Positions 39,484 to 48,612 of a DNA stretch of 64,000 nucleotides are shown piece by piece. This DNA is from Reyranella sp. (GTDB lineage Bacteria > Pseudomonadota > Alphaproteobacteria > Reyranellales > Reyranellaceae): NCBI RefSeq assembly GCF_004296935.1, contig NZ_SCVH01000083.1:1-64000 (forward strand), in the 5' to 3' direction. The first letter of the stretch is position 1, and each line of letters opens with the position of its first letter. The position numbers and the translations under genes were made by a program. The notes under the pieces are model-generated. The model was not told the origin of the DNA and did not search any database. It saw only the letters and a list, made by a program, of their open reading frames with translations.

Positions 39484-40451
39484 CCGCCGGGCACGCTTCT
39501 CGCCAGCCGGTCGAAGGCTTCCCAGAACAGGGCGCGGATGTCGTCGGTCTCCATCATGATTTCGTGGCGCGCCTGCGCGATGGTGAAATGCTCGGCGTGA
39601 CGCATGCGGGCGACGATGGGACCGTGGTTCGCGGGGTCGATCAGGCGATCCTCGCCGGCCGTCATCACGAGCAGCGGCAGGTCGACGCGCTCGAGGTAGC
39701 CGGGGGCGAGCGCCGCCGTCATCGAGCGCACGGCCTGGCGCGACCAGCCGATCGTCGGGCCGCCCAGGGTGAGGCGGGGATCGGCGGTGAACCATTGGTC
39801 GGTGAACCGGTAACGCCGCTCATCGTGGGTGACGAAATTCGAGGCGAACTCGCGGGCCAGCAGGATGAACGGGCCGGTGCCGAAGAGGTAGCGGTCCTCG
39901 ACGGCCGGTACCTCGGGCATCAGCATCAGGATCGAGCGCAGCATGGCTTCGCGCCGGAGCGCGGTCATCGGCGACACGAAGACCCCGGCCGACAGCGGTC
40001 CCGATCCGTTCTCGGCCAGGTGCCGCAGGAGGATATGGGCGCCCATGGAATGGCAGAGCGCCAGGACCGGCCGGGGGGCCGCAGGGGCGACGATCGTCTC
40101 CAGGAACAGCGCCAGGTCGGCCATGTAGGTCGTGAAACTGTCGATATGACCCTTGCCGCGGTCGGGCAGGGGCCGGTCGGAGAGGCCCTGGCCGCGCCAG
40201 TCCACGGCATAGACCGCAAAGCCGCGGTCCAGCAGCTCGCCCACGATCTCGGTCGCGTATTTCTCGATGAACTCGCCACGGCCCGTCAGGACGACGACCG
40301 TCCCGCGCGGAGTTCCCGGGACGTTCCAGACCGCATAGCGCAAACGCGCCCCGGCGGCGCCCACGAATCCGTAGCGGTCGGCCGGGCGATAGCGGGCGGC
40401 CAGGTCGGCCGGCACGGCCACGGGGGCTGCCGAGGGATCTTGATCAGTCAT
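39480..40451 (-). CDS. Alpha/beta hydrolase, monoacylglycerol-lipase-like
   Basis: 323 residues. VVVLTGRGEFIEKYATEIV near the oxyanion region, VYAVDWRGQGLSDRPL, and the nucleophile elbow CHSMGAH (Cys replaces the usual first Gly of GxSxG). The late segment MTAGEDRLIDPANH carries the Asp, and ARHEIMMETD the His. It resembles serine-aminopeptidase/lysophospholipase (PldB-like) proteins. Coupled to the permease gene. Confidence 0.85.
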   Translation of the reverse strand: MTDQDPSAAPVAVPADLAARYRPADRYGFVGAAGARLRYAVWNVPGTPRGTVVVLTGRGEFIEKYATEIVGELLDRGFAVYAVDWRGQGLSDRPLPDRGKGHIDSFTTYMADLALFLETIVAPAAPRPVLALCHSMGAHILLRHLAENGSGPLSAGVFVSPMTALRREAMLRSILMLMPEVPAVEDRYLFGTGPFILLAREFASNFVTHDERRYRFTDQWFTADPRLTLGGPTIGWSRQAVRSMTAALAPGYLERVDLPLLVMTAGEDRLIDPANHGPIVARMRHAEHFTIAQARHEIMMETDDIRALFWEAFDRLARSVPGG

Positions 40452-40531
40452 GCGCTGTGGCGTTTTGGCGAAGGCCGGCGCCGGTTGCCAGTGGAGATTT
40501 GGGCAATTTGGCCATCTTCGCCGGCAGTCCC

Positions 40532-40560
40532 TTTACCGTTTCGGGAGGCACGGCTATAGA
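40532..40560 (+). promoter_or_regulatory. Possible promoter of the glucan synthase gene
   Basis: TTTACC and TATAGA are separated by 17 bp in the 328-nt gap between the divergent alpha/beta hydrolase and glucan synthase genes. Transcription would begin near 40567 and leave a leader of about 210 nt. Nothing else was recognised in this gap. Confidence 0.35.
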
Positions 40561-40779
40561 TCGCCCCGGTCGCCGCATCGTCTGCGAAGGGTCGCAGACG
40601 AGGAAATCGGGCGCAAGGAAGCCTCCAAGAGGTCCGCCGCACTGCGTGGTAATCGGCTCGTCGGTTGAGCTGATCCGGCACGGTCCTTGCGTCGACGTTC
40701 ATCGTCCGCAGGAGACATGCGACCGCGATCCCGACGACGGTATGCACCACCGGCGGCTTGTCGGAGTGATCGTCAAATA

Positions 40780-43572
40780 ATGATCCGTCAGGGATTGGTT
40801 CTTCTGCTTGCTGTCGCGGCCACGATCGCGGGCTGGCGTCTGCTCGACGGCCAGATCGAGGCGGCCAACGTCGAAGGGCCCCTGCACGGCGTCACCTATG
40901 CGCCATGGGCCAAGGACCAGGATCCGATCGAAGCCAAGTCGAGCGGCATCTGGAGCTTCCTGCGCACCGCCTTCACCGACGCACCCGCCGCCGCCGTCAA
41001 GCCGCGCAAGGAGCAGATCGAGCGCGACTTCGCGATGCTGGGCGGCAAGGTGAAGTACGTGCGCACCTACCGCACGACGGACGGCGGCGACGTCATGCCG
41101 GAACTCGCCGCCAGGAACGGGCTGAAGCTGGTGCCTGGCGCGTGGATCTACAGCGCCAGCGAGGCCAAGCAGCAGTTCGGCCGCGAGGCGAGCGCGGTAA
41201 ATGCCGAGGAAACCCGGGCGTTGATCCGCATGGCCAACCAGAATCCCAGCGTCGAGCGCGTGCTGGTCGGCAACGAGAACATCCTGCGATGGGACGGCCA
41301 GAAGGACCTGCGCGATCCCAATGCCACCAGCCCGGCCCAGCTCATCCGCGAGATCCGCAACGTCAAGCGCAACGTCAAGGTGCCCGTGAGCACCGCCGAG
41401 CCGTGGCATGTCTGGCTGCACTATCCCGAGCTCGCGCGCGAGGTCGATTACCTCGCCGTCCATATCCTGCCCTACTGGGACGAGAAATCGGACGAGACGC
41501 CGCTTCAGTATCTCAAGAGCCGGATCGGCATGCTGAAGCAGGCCTATCCGAACAAGAACATCATCGTGACGGAGGTCGGCTGGCCGTCGAACGGCGCTTC
41601 ACGTCGCAGTCCCGGCAGCGGCCTGGTCAAGCATGCGACGCCGGCCGAGCAGGCCAAGAACATCCGTGACGCCGTGGCGTGGTTGCGCACCCAGAACATC
41701 GAGCATTTCGTCGTCGAAGCGGTCGACCAGCCCTGGAAGTCCTACGATCTCGAGGGCAAGGCCGGTGGCTACTGGGGCCTGTGGAACGCCGACCGCCAGC
41801 AGAAGTTCAACTGGACGGGAACCATCGAGCGCTTCCCGCAGTGGGCAAGCTGTGCCGCCTGGTCGGTGGCAGCGGCGCTGCCGCTCATGCTGTTCTTCCT
41901 GTGGCGCTGGCGCAACCTCGAGACGTGGGGCCAGATCGCCTTCTGTGGCCTGGTGGCGCTGTCGACCAGCGCAGTCGTCTATGGCGGGTCGGTCGCGGCC
42001 GGCAGCTACATGGTGGTGGCCGAGATGGTGGGCTGGGGCGTGCTCGCCTTCTTCCTGGTGCTGAGCCTCGGCATGGCCCTGATGCAGGCGCTCGAGATGG
42101 TCGAGACGATCTGGCGGCGGCGCTGGTCGCGCGAAGCTTTGCCGGCGACAGAGATGATCGCGCGCCAGCCGGCGAACCGGGAGTGGCCGAAGGTCTCGCT
42201 GCATCTGGCCATCTGCAACGAGCCGCCGGCGATGGTGATCCAGACGCTGGAGTCGCTCGCGAAGCTCGACTATCCCGACTACGAAGTCATCGTCATCGAC
42301 AACAACACCAAGGATCCGGCGGTGTGGCGGCCGGTCCAGGATTATTGCGCGTCGCTGGGCGAGCGGTTCCGCTTCTTCCATTTCGACGTCATGAAGGGCT
42401 TCAAGGCCGGCGCTCTCAACTACGTGCTGAGCCAGACCGCGCCCGACGCGAAGGTGATCGGCGTCATCGACAGCGACTACATGGTACGCGCCGACTGGCT
42501 GAAGGCGCTGGTGCCGTATTTCGACGATCGCAAGATCGGCTATGTCCAGGCGCCACAGGACCATCGCGACTGGACCGGCGATCGCTTCAAGGAAATGCTG
42601 AACTGGGAGTATGCCGGCTTCTTCGACATCGGCATGTGCCTGCGCAACGAGTACGACGCCATCATCCAGCACGGCACCATGACGCTGGTGCGCCGCGACC
42701 TGATGGAAGAGATGGGCGGCTGGGCGACCTGGTGCATCACCGAGGATACCGAGCTTGGCCTGCGCTTGATGGAGCAGGGCTACGGCGCCATGTACAGCCG
42801 CGAGCGCTTCGGCAAGGGGCTGACGCCCGACCATTTCGCCGGCTACAAGAAGCAGCGCTTCCGCTGGGCCTACGGCGCCATGCAGATCATGAAGGCGCAC
42901 GCCGGCAAGATGCTGAACAACAGCACCAAGCTCACTCTGGGGCAGAAGTATCACTTCGTGGCCGGCTGGGCGCCGTGGTTCGCCGACGCGCTCAACCTCA
43001 TTTTTACGTGGGCGGGTCTCGCCTGGCTGCTGGCCGTGCTGCTGCCGCCGCTGTTCGGCATCAAGCCAGTCGGCCTGCCGCCGGCCGAGTTCATCCTGCC
43101 CACGGTCGGCATCTTCGTCTTCAAGCTGCTCTATTCCTTCGGCCTCTACTTCGATCGCGTGAAGTGCACGTTCCGCCAAAGCGTGGGCGCGTCGCTCGCC
43201 GGCCTCGCACTCACCTACACCGTGGGTCGCGCGGTGATCTACGGCCTGGCGACCAGCCGGCTTCCCTTCATGCGCACGCCGAAAATGGACGAGCGCGCCA
43301 CCTTGGGCATGGCGCTCGGCATGGCGCGCGGCGAGGCGGTGCTCGCGATCCTGCTGTGGCTCGGGGCGGCGGCCCTGTGGGTCAACAATGGCGTCGTCGA
43401 TCCCGAGGCAAGACTTTGGGCCGTTTTCATGGTCGTGCAGTCGTTGCCCTTCGCCGCTGCGGTCTACGTGTCGGTCGTGAACGCGCTCGAGCAGATGCGC
43501 CACACCCGGACCGTGTTCGAGGCCGCACCCGCGCCCCGGGTCAGCGGCCCGTCGATGCAGCCCGCTCAGTAA
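40780..43572 (+). CDS. Beta-glucan synthase, GH17-GT2 fusion (NdvB-like)
   Basis: 930 residues in the inner membrane. After an N-terminal membrane anchor, residues about 35-345 form a GH17-type glucanosyltransferase domain: GNENI (acid/base Glu near 164) and IIVTEVGWPSNG (nucleophile Glu near 264). Two or three membrane helices follow. A GT2 processive glycosyltransferase domain has DNNTKDP, the DSD in GVIDSDYMVRADW near 563, ITEDTELGLRLMEQG near 652 and QRFRW near 691. Several C-terminal membrane helices complete it. This architecture is known in Bradyrhizobium and Pseudomonas NdvB proteins, which make periplasmic cyclic beta-1,3(1,6)-glucans. The start ATG is the first that yields a signal-anchor. 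Confidence 0.9.
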   Translation: MIRQGLVLLLAVAATIAGWRLLDGQIEAANVEGPLHGVTYAPWAKDQDPIEAKSSGIWSFLRTAFTDAPAAAVKPRKEQIERDFAMLGGKVKYVRTYRTTDGGDVMPELAARNGLKLVPGAWIYSASEAKQQFGREASAVNAEETRALIRMANQNPSVERVLVGNENILRWDGQKDLRDPNATSPAQLIREIRNVKRNVKVPVSTAEPWHVWLHYPELAREVDYLAVHILPYWDEKSDETPLQYLKSRIGMLKQAYPNKNIIVTEVGWPSNGASRRSPGSGLVKHATPAEQAKNIRDAVAWLRTQNIEHFVVEAVDQPWKSYDLEGKAGGYWGLWNADRQQKFNWTGTIERFPQWASCAAWSVAAALPLMLFFLWRWRNLETWGQIAFCGLVALSTSAVVYGGSVAAGSYMVVAEMVGWGVLAFFLVLSLGMALMQALEMVETIWRRRWSREALPATEMIARQPANREWPKVSLHLAICNEPPAMVIQTLESLAKLDYPDYEVIVIDNNTKDPAVWRPVQDYCASLGERFRFFHFDVMKGFKAGALNYVLSQTAPDAKVIGVIDSDYMVRADWLKALVPYFDDRKIGYVQAPQDHRDWTGDRFKEMLNWEYAGFFDIGMCLRNEYDAIIQHGTMTLVRRDLMEEMGGWATWCITEDTELGLRLMEQGYGAMYSRERFGKGLTPDHFAGYKKQRFRWAYGAMQIMKAHAGKMLNNSTKLTLGQKYHFVAGWAPWFADALNLIFTWAGLAWLLAVLLPPLFGIKPVGLPPAEFILPTVGIFVFKLLYSFGLYFDRVKCTFRQSVGASLAGLALTYTVGRAVIYGLATSRLPFMRTPKMDERATLGMALGMARGEAVLAILLWLGAAALWVNNGVVDPEARLWAVFMVVQSLPFAAAVYVSVVNALEQMRHTRTVFEAAPAPRVSGPSMQPAQ

Positions 43573-43589
43573 TCTGCTAGCGTTGAATC

Positions 43590-44210
43590 ATGCCTACGTT
43601 CGAGTCACGCCACGGCCTCGATTCACGTGCCGGCACTGCCCTTTTCCTGAAACGCTGGCTGCGCCGGCCCTTCTCGATGGGGGCCGTGATTCCGAGTGGC
43701 CGCCTGCTGGCCGAGGCAATGGCGCAGGCGACGCTGCAGGCTCTGGAAGGCCGGTCGGGTCATGTCGTCGAACTGGGCGCCGGCACCGGAGAGGTCACCA
43801 AGGCGCTGCTGGCTGCCGGCATTGCCCCGACCCGGTTGGCGCTGATCGAACGAGAGCCCGAGCTGGCGGCCTTCCTGCGCCGCCATTTCTCGGAACCGCA
43901 GATCATCGAGGGTGACGCGGCGCGCCTGCCGCGTCTTCTGGCCGACCACGGTGTCGCCCCCGTTGCCGCCGTAGTATCGAGCCTGCCGCTTCTGTCACTG
44001 CCGACGGATGTCGTGAACGGCATCGTGCACGGCGTGTTCGATGCGCTGCCGCGCGGCGCCGCGCTCATCCAGTTCACCTATGGCCCGACGCCGCCCGTGC
44101 CGCGCGCCCTGCGTCAGGGTTTGCGTCTGGTCGGCACCCGCGGCGCGCGTATCTGGCGCAACGTACCGCCCGCCGTCGTCTGGACCTTCAGAAAGCCACC
44201 GACGGCGTGA
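43590..44210 (+). CDS. Phospholipid N-methyltransferase-like (PmtA type)
   Basis: 206 residues. LFLKRWLRRPFSMGAVIPSG, the SAM-binding VVELGAGTGEVTKALL, and VSSLPLLSLPTDV followed by IQFTYGPTPPVP match the soluble rhizobial/Rhodobacter-type phosphatidylethanolamine N-methyltransferase that makes phosphatidylcholine. The family also includes rRNA-dimethylase-like relatives, so the substrate is probable rather than proven. Its stop overlaps the Nudix gene start. Confidence 0.75.
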   Translation: MPTFESRHGLDSRAGTALFLKRWLRRPFSMGAVIPSGRLLAEAMAQATLQALEGRSGHVVELGAGTGEVTKALLAAGIAPTRLALIEREPELAAFLRRHFSEPQIIEGDAARLPRLLADHGVAPVAAVVSSLPLLSLPTDVVNGIVHGVFDALPRGAALIQFTYGPTPPVPRALRQGLRLVGTRGARIWRNVPPAVVWTFRKPPTA

Positions 44211-44839
44211 CACCTTTCCGCTTCGACGTCTCGCTGCGAGATGCGATCATTGACCGCCTCAGCCGTTTCGATCGGCGTCGCCACGAGGATACCGGGGAAC
44301 TCAAGCACGCGGCGGTGGCCATCGTGGTGGTCGAATCCGACACGCCCGGTGAGGCTGCGTTTCTGCTGACGAAGCGCACGCCGCGGCTGCGCGCGCACGG
44401 CGGGCAGTGGGCCTTGCCGGGTGGCCGCCTCGATCCCGGCGAGACGATCGAACAAGCGGCGTTGCGTGAACTGGAAGAGGAACTGGGTGTCGCGGCTGCT
44501 TCCGCCGATATCCTGGGCACGCTCGACGACTATCCGACGCGGTCGGGCTATCTCATCGCGCCCGTCGTGGTGTGGATTCCCGGTGGCGTGCGGGTGACGC
44601 CCAATCCGGCGGAAGTCGCTGCCGCCTACCGTATCCGCTGCGCCGAGCTTTTCCGCGAAGGCTCACCCGAGATCGTGGCAATCGAGGAGTCGGATCGGCC
44701 GATCATCCGCCTGCCGCTGCCGGTCGCCACGGTCAATGCGCCGACGGCGGCCGTGCTTTATCAGTTTCGCGAGGTGGCGCTGGCCGGGCGCGACACGCGC
44801 GTCGACCATTTCGAGCAGCCGGTCTTCGCCTGGCGCTAA
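44207..44839 (+). CDS. Nudix hydrolase, CoA-pyrophosphatase-like
   Basis: 210 residues from a GTG that overlaps the PmtA-like stop (GTGA). The Nudix box GGRLDPGETIEQAALRELEE fits GX5EX7REUXEEXGU. The upstream LTKRTPRLRAHGGQWALPGG and the later FREGSPE...RPIIRLPLP pattern resemble the CoA diphosphatase NudL/YeaB group. Cleaves an NDP-X substrate; CoA or acyl-CoA is suggested by family. Confidence 0.83.
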   Translation: MTPFRFDVSLRDAIIDRLSRFDRRRHEDTGELKHAAVAIVVVESDTPGEAAFLLTKRTPRLRAHGGQWALPGGRLDPGETIEQAALRELEEELGVAAASADILGTLDDYPTRSGYLIAPVVVWIPGGVRVTPNPAEVAAAYRIRCAELFREGSPEIVAIEESDRPIIRLPLPVATVNAPTAAVLYQFREVALAGRDTRVDHFEQPVFAWR

Positions 44840-44848
44840 GCCGTTCGG

Positions 44849-45325
44849 CTAGGATCGCGCGCTGAGGGTGACCGCCGAGGCCGGCCGGCGCTTCAGGAAG
44901 ACGGTGGTTTCCTGTTCCAGCACGGGTTCGTCGCGCTGGTTGATCGTCACCTGGCGGATGCGTGCGACACCCCGGTCGGGCTTGGACGACGACGGCCTCA
45001 GTTCGGTGATATCGGTAACCACCCGCAAGGTATCGCCTGGCCGAACCGGTCGTGGGAACTGGACCTCGCCGATGCCGGGCGACCCCAGGCTGCTGGCGCG
45101 GAAGATCCCAAGGTCGAGCCACAGTCGCAATGTTGCGGACATCGTGTGCAGGCCCGATGCGATCAGGCCGCCATACGTCCATTTCCTGGCGAACTCGGCG
45201 TCGATGTGAAAGGGCTGCGGGTCCCATTGCCGCGCGAATTCGATGATGCCCGCCTCGGTCATGGTCATGCCGCCGCTCGTAAACCGGTCGCCGATCTTGA
45301 AGTCCTCGTAGTAGCGATCAGTCAC
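44849..45325 (-). CDS. MaoC-like (R)-enoyl-CoA hydratase domain protein
   Basis: 158 residues from a GTG start (TDRYYEDFKIGDRFTSGG) behind GGGAG. The hotdog-fold hydratase motif ARQWDPQPFHID provides the Asp and His of the MaoC active site, followed by GGLIASGLHTMS. The frame continues upstream over the divergent gene but that part is a shadow. Substrate chain unknown. Tail-to-tail with the Nudix gene. Confidence 0.87.
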   Translation of the reverse strand: MTDRYYEDFKIGDRFTSGGMTMTEAGIIEFARQWDPQPFHIDAEFARKWTYGGLIASGLHTMSATLRLWLDLGIFRASSLGSPGIGEVQFPRPVRPGDTLRVVTDITELRPSSSKPDRGVARIRQVTINQRDEPVLEQETTVFLKRRPASAVTLSARS

Positions 45326-45478
45326 AGAACCAACTCCCGGCAGAGGCTCGCCGCGGCTCCCATTTTGCCTCCGATTGTGTCGAGTCTGAGACAGTCGTAG
45401 CCTACAGTTGCGATCGTCATGGGCGTTATTTTCCAGCGGCTGTGCTAGCTTGTCGCCCGAAAGTAACGGGAGGCAAGA

Positions 45479-46468
45479 ATGCGTTCGAATCCGACACGCC
45501 GCCGTGCGCTGGCCGTGGCCGGTGCCGCTGGAGCACTGCTGGCAGCACCCGCCTTGGCGCAGGCGCCGTGGCCCAACAAGACGGTGCGTTTCGTCGTGCC
45601 ATTTCCGCCAGGACAGGCAGCCGACATCTTCGCCCGCATGATGGCCGAGAAGCTGACCGATGTGTGGAAGCAGCAGGTGATCGTCGAGAACAAGGCCGGC
45701 GGCAGCGGCATTCCGGCGACAGAGTACGGCAAGGCAGCGGCGCCCGACGGCTACACGCTGATGGTGGTGTCGAGCGGCACGTTCGGCGTCAATCCCAGCC
45801 TGTTTCCCGACCTGCCTTACAAGCCGCTGGTCGACTTCCTGCCCATCTCCAACATTTTCCTGGTGCCCCTGGTCATCGTGGCCAACCCGCGCTTCCCCGC
45901 GAACACGCTGGGCGAGCTCATCGAGCTGGCCCGCAAGGAGCCCGGCAAGCTCTCCTATGCCTCGGCCGGGCCAGGCACGTCGCAGCATCTCAGCATGGAG
46001 CTGTTCAAGCTCCGGGCGAAGCTCGACATCGTGCATGTGCCCTACAAGGGCAGCGGACCCGCCATGGCCGATCTGCTGGGCGGTCACGTCATGCTGATGA
46101 TGGACAGCACGGCCGCTGCGCTGAACCACATCAAGGAAGGGCGTATCAAAGCACTGGCCGTTACCACCGCGAAGCCCGCGCCGCCGCCGCTCGACAAGAT
46201 TCCGACCATTGCCCAGACGTTGCCGGGTTTCGATGCCGCCGGCTGGTCCGGGCTTGCCGCGCCGGCGCGCACGCCACTCGAGATCGTGGCTAAGGTGAAC
46301 AGGGACATGCAAACCCTGCTCAACGATCCGGCGGTGATCCGTCAGATCGAGCAGCGTGCCGCCGTCCCGGCGCCGGGTTCGCCGATCCAGTTCGCCGAAT
46401 TCATCAAGAAGGAAATCGACACCTGGGGCGAGGTCGTGCGGGCGACGGGAACAAAACCCGGCACCTGA
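45479..46468 (+). CDS. Bug-family tripartite tricarboxylate transporter binding protein
   Basis: 329 residues. The signal peptide contains an Arg-rich n-region and LAVAGAAGALLAAPALAQA. The mature protein begins PWPNKTVRFVVPFPPGQAAD, the typical Bug beta-strand and ligand loop, with later YASAGPGTSQHLSMELFK and VPYKGSGPAMADLLGGHV. A periplasmic solute receptor for a carboxylate or similar compound. No TctA/TctB membrane genes are adjacent, which is usual for orphan Bug proteins. Confidence 0.9.
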   Translation: MRSNPTRRRALAVAGAAGALLAAPALAQAPWPNKTVRFVVPFPPGQAADIFARMMAEKLTDVWKQQVIVENKAGGSGIPATEYGKAAAPDGYTLMVVSSGTFGVNPSLFPDLPYKPLVDFLPISNIFLVPLVIVANPRFPANTLGELIELARKEPGKLSYASAGPGTSQHLSMELFKLRAKLDIVHVPYKGSGPAMADLLGGHVMLMMDSTAAALNHIKEGRIKALAVTTAKPAPPPLDKIPTIAQTLPGFDAAGWSGLAAPARTPLEIVAKVNRDMQTLLNDPAVIRQIEQRAAVPAPGSPIQFAEFIKKEIDTWGEVVRATGTKPGT

Positions 46469-46490
46469 GCGATCGTCGATTCGAACGACT

Positions 46491-47549
46491 TTAGAGGCCC
46501 AGCGCGCGCAAGCCGTAGATCAGGCCGATCACCAGCAGGCCGATGAAGGCGGTCTCGGCGATCAGCAGCAGCACCGGGCCCATGCCGATCCGCGCCAGCG
46601 CCAGCAGCGATGTCTTCATGCCGAGCGCCGCGATGGCGGTGATGATCAGGAAGGACGAGACCTGCGTCACCGCCGCCTGGACGGCCGGCGGCACGACGCC
46701 CAGCGAATTGAGCGCGGCGAGCGCCAGGAAGCCGAACAGGAAGATAGGCGGCGCCGGACGCGCATCGCTCACCGGCCCGCCGCTCCTCGACACCCACCAG
46801 GCGATGCCGGCGATCGCCGGCAGCAGGAACGCCACGCGCAGGAGCTTGGTGATGATGGCATCGCTCAGCACCTTTTCGCCCATCGTCTGGCCGGCGCCGG
46901 CCACCTGCGCCACGTCGTGGATCGCGCCGCCCAGGAACACGCCCATCTCGAACAAGGAGTAGCCCAGCGCCTGCTGCAGTGGCGGATAGAGAACCATCAC
47001 CACCGTGCTGAGGAAGTTGACGCCCATCACGGTGAAGGCGAGGTCGCGGTCGGAATTCTCGTGCTTGGGCAGGACGGCGGAAGCGGCCATCGCCGCCGCG
47101 GCGCCACACACGCCGGTGGCGCAGCCGGTCAGCAGGCCAAAATCGCGGCTGAGGCCGAAGAAGCGGGCCGCCCAGGCGCCGAAAGCGATCGTGCAGCCAA
47201 CGGCTGCCAGGGCGATCAGGACCGGCATCGCGCCGTCGTCGATGAGCTGGCCGAACGTCAGCCGGGCACCGAACAGGGCGACGCCGACGCGCAGCAGCGT
47301 GCGGCCGGCGAATTCCAGGCCGGGCTTCAGGATCGGCCGTGCCGACAGCGGCTGCAGCGCCATGCCGATGACCAGGGTGAGGATGAGCGGCGGCACCCAG
47401 ACCGCACCGAAGCGGAACAGGCTCCGCGTATCGGCGATGAAGGCCACCGCCGCAATGGCGGCGCACAGCGCGACGCCGGGGGCCGCCCGACGCAGATTGT
47501 CCGGCGCCCACAGGCGGGCGAGGTCGACGGCGACGGCGCTGCTACGCAT
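46491..47549 (-). CDS. YeiH/UPF0324-family membrane transporter
   Basis: 352 residues from ATG 47549, with about ten hydrophobic spans. Family blocks are ALFGARLTFGQLI, FGLLTGCATGVCGAAAAMAAS, AVLPKHENSDRDLAFTVMGV and GVFLGGAIHDVAQVAGAGQ. Members of this family are described as putative sulfate or sulfonate exporters; the substrate here is unproven. The start lies eight bases inside the end of the biotin-carrier gene, so the two are coupled. Confidence 0.88.
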   Translation of the reverse strand: MRSSAVAVDLARLWAPDNLRRAAPGVALCAAIAAVAFIADTRSLFRFGAVWVPPLILTLVIGMALQPLSARPILKPGLEFAGRTLLRVGVALFGARLTFGQLIDDGAMPVLIALAAVGCTIAFGAWAARFFGLSRDFGLLTGCATGVCGAAAAMAASAVLPKHENSDRDLAFTVMGVNFLSTVVMVLYPPLQQALGYSLFEMGVFLGGAIHDVAQVAGAGQTMGEKVLSDAIITKLLRVAFLLPAIAGIAWWVSRSGGPVSDARPAPPIFLFGFLALAALNSLGVVPPAVQAAVTQVSSFLIITAIAALGMKTSLLALARIGMGPVLLLIAETAFIGLLVIGLIYGLRALGL

Positions 47550-47763
47550 CGAGAATGGCGACGAGCTGGCCTTCGCCGACCGCTTCACCTTCGCTGACCT
47601 TGATTTCCTTGATGGTTCCTGCCTTGGGGGAGAGCACCGGGATTTCCATCTTCATCGATTCGAGGATCATGATCTCGCCGTCGACCTCGATGCGGTCGCC
47701 GGGCTTGGTCTGGATCTTCCACACATTGCCCGCGATCTCGGATTTTACATTGACGACGGCCAT
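47542..47763 (-). CDS. Small biotin carboxyl carrier protein
   Basis: 73 residues, a free-standing biotinyl domain: ILESMKMEIPVLSP has the biotinylated Lys38 in the MKM motif, flanked by the typical GNVWKI and GEGQLVAIL strands. It lacks the N-terminal domain of AccB. No biotin carboxylase or carboxyltransferase gene is nearby, so its partner is unknown. It lies between an unknown duplicated protein and a YeiH transporter, both on the same strand. Confidence 0.9.
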   Translation of the reverse strand: MAVVNVKSEIAGNVWKIQTKPGDRIEVDGEIMILESMKMEIPVLSPKAGTIKEIKVSEGEAVGEGQLVAILDA

Positions 47764-47788
47764 GCCCCGGTCTTCTCCCCAATGACGC

Positions 47789-48574
47789 TCACCGAGCTTT
47801 TTCCGCCATGGAGAGCGCCAAGGCAAGCGCCGACATACCGACACGGGCGCCGAGCCGGTATGCGGCTTCGTTCACCTCGGAAAGCATCCCCTGCGTGAGG
47901 GTCGAGTGGCCGTCGCCGATACGGGCCGTCAATGCGCCCACGGTGGCGCCCGCGATGCCGCCCTTGTCGAGGATCGCGAGGCCAGCCACGCCCGCCTGTT
48001 CGAAGCCGAAGCCGGCATCGTTGAACAGCGCCAACGCCGGCCGGAATGCCGCCGCCGTTTCGCCCGCGGGCACGCCGCCATGGCTGCCGCTGGCCACCAC
48101 CAGGCCACGGTCGCGGGCATCGGCAAGAGAGATGGAATCGACGCACATGATACGGTCCGATAGGGCGCGGCCCTCGGCCAGCGGCTCCGGCTTGCGGTGC
48201 GGCCACGGGGCCGCCTTCAGCCGTTCCACCGCTTCGGCGACACTCTGGCCGGCCTCGACGCCGCACGCTGCGGCCTGCTTGTTGGCGCGACTGATGACCC
48301 CACGACGCAACATGCTCTCGCCGTCGCCGATGCGAGCGCTCGAGGCGGCGACGGCGGCCATGGCCATGCCGTGCCGGTCGGCCCAGGCTAGCCCGCTCAC
48401 GCCGGCCTCATCGAGGCCGATCCCGGCATCGTTGTGGATGGCGGCGCGGGCGCCGGCCTTGGCGGAAAGATAGGCGGCATAGACTGCGCCATGTGAGCCA
48501 CCCACCAGGACGGCACCGTCCGTTTCAGGCGGGAGCTTGGTAACGCTGGGGACGACGACGAGGCCAATGCTCAT
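47789..48574 (-). CDS. Unknown protein made of two tandem homologous domains
   Basis: 261 residues, family not recognised. Residues 21-120 and 158-256 are homologous with a constant offset of 137 residues and no gaps: GSHG at 26 and 163, NDAG at 48 and 185, ARIGDG at 80 and 217, and an Asn at 98 and 235. The invariant Ser-His, Asn-Asp and Gly-Asp positions suggest a paired active or ligand site. No signal peptide or membrane span. First gene of an operon with the biotin carrier (25 nt downstream) and the YeiH transporter. Confidence 0.75.
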   Translation of the reverse strand: MSIGLVVVPSVTKLPPETDGAVLVGGSHGAVYAAYLSAKAGARAAIHNDAGIGLDEAGVSGLAWADRHGMAMAAVAASSARIGDGESMLRRGVISRANKQAAACGVEAGQSVAEAVERLKAAPWPHRKPEPLAEGRALSDRIMCVDSISLADARDRGLVVASGSHGGVPAGETAAAFRPALALFNDAGFGFEQAGVAGLAILDKGGIAGATVGALTARIGDGHSTLTQGMLSEVNEAAYRLGARVGMSALALALSMAEKAR

Positions 48575-48612
48575 GGCGACAGCTTATCGCCAAACGGTCT
48601 ATATGTCCGGCC

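Noticed and set aside
41599-43503. A 634-codon minus-strand frame opposite the glucan synthase
   Set aside because: An antisense shadow. The plus-strand product has complete GH17 and GT2 motifs.
46469-46495. Short inverted GTCG/CGAC between the Bug-type and YeiH-type genes as a terminator
   Set aside because: The stem is only four base pairs and the T-tract is three bases, too weak to call.
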